A stretch of 64,000 bases of DNA from contig CAYTTV010000008.1 of assembly GCA_964440915.1 (NCBI GenBank), forward strand, positions 20,275-84,274, read 5' to 3'. The position numbers and the translations under genes are program-made. The notes below the pieces were generated by a model that did no database searches, was not told where the DNA came from, and worked only from the letters and a program-made list of their open reading frames with translations. Position 1 is the stretch's first letter; each line of letters begins with the position of its first letter. Below are positions 63,930-64,000 of this stretch, piece by piece. This stretch comes from CAMPJM01 sp964440915. GTDB taxonomy: Bacteria > Bacteroidota > Bacteroidia > Cytophagales > Cyclobacteriaceae.

Positions 63930-64000
63930 ATGACGAGAGCTACAAAAACTAAATTCGTTAGTGAGTACCCGATCAACGCTTCAGCCAAACTTCTGTACCC
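63930..64000 (+). CDS. START-like domain protein, N-terminal fragment (cut by window end)
   Basis: An ATG at 63930 opens a frame of 23 codons to the edge of the window, read as MTRATKTKFVSEYPINASAK and then LLYP. I recognise this as the front of the small START-like proteins (START_2 family, about 130 residues) that are conserved in Bacteroidota, whose fold starts with the phrase 'KFVSEFPINAS..LLYPY'. It would be a soluble hydrophobic-ligand-binding protein. Only the start is visible, so the call rests on memory of the family. Confidence 0.6.
   Translation, partial: MTRATKTKFVSEYPINASAKLLY

Noticed and set aside
1..64000. CRISPR arrays, prophage or IS elements
   Set aside because: No regularly spaced repeats, no phage or transposase genes and no matching terminal repeats were seen on reading both strands.

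Overview
The window looks like chromosomal DNA of a Bacteroidota bacterium, most likely of the order Cytophagales. The evidence is the gene content: TonB receptors with carboxypeptidase-D-like N-termini, a TonB receptor/DUF4249 pair, OmpA-PD40 and LytTR proteins, a type III glutamine synthetase, and a DUF6428-containing ars operon. The control signals agree: several promoters fit TTTG-N19/20-TAnnTTTG, both tRNA genes lack an encoded CCA, and there are few Shine-Dalgarno-like sites. It is mostly ordinary, low-to-medium GC housekeeping sequence, with one 100-N scaffold gap at 4599-4698.

Layout. 1-1688: end of a TonB receptor and its DUF4249 lipoprotein. 2014-4593: PEP carboxylase. 4792-8157: a large ThuA / sugar dehydrogenase / PKD / cytochrome c / carbohydrate-binding lipoprotein. 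8263-9612: a DprE1-like FAD oxidase. 9713-11989 (-): GH3 glycosidase. 12264-14767 (-): an arsenic operon (arsR, DUF6428, phosphatase-type arsenate reductase, ACR3) with a palindrome over its promoter. 15194-17782 (-): CHASE-PAS-GAF histidine kinase. 18178-29588: two KAS III paralogues, mtaB, an LtaS-like phosphotransferase, glnN, an HMCES/YedK-like protein with altered catalytic residues, and a fatty acid desaturase. 29806-37887: YheT-like hydrolase, a second LtaS-like enzyme, a zincin/beta-propeller/barrel protein, and a methyltransferase with a small partner.

38468-46279: pyruvate dehydrogenase E2, HslV, glutaredoxin-type ArsC, a membrane LytTR regulator followed by an outer-membrane receptor, and a DHFR-like protein. 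46362-49627 (-): class III aminotransferase and OmpA-PD40 protein. 49808-53440: a His/Cys-rich small membrane protein followed by a TonB receptor, then a zeta-toxin-like kinase overlapping a 50-codon ORF. 53592-59853 (-): a tight six-gene run (FAH hydrolase, M23 peptidase, peroxiredoxin, transketolase N half, von Willebrand A protein, transketolase C half). 60135-64000: M48 lipoprotein peptidase, tRNA-Asp, a GC-rich structured element, a barrel protein/phosphoesterase pair, tRNA-Met(CAU), and the start of a START-like domain gene cut by the window end.

No CRISPR array, prophage, recognisable IS element or secondary-metabolite cluster was seen. The best candidates for undescribed biology are the zeta-like kinase with its overlapping small ORF, the altered HMCES-like protein, the GC-rich structured intergenic element, the transketolase operon interrupted by a vWA gene, and the His/Cys-rich protein/receptor pair.
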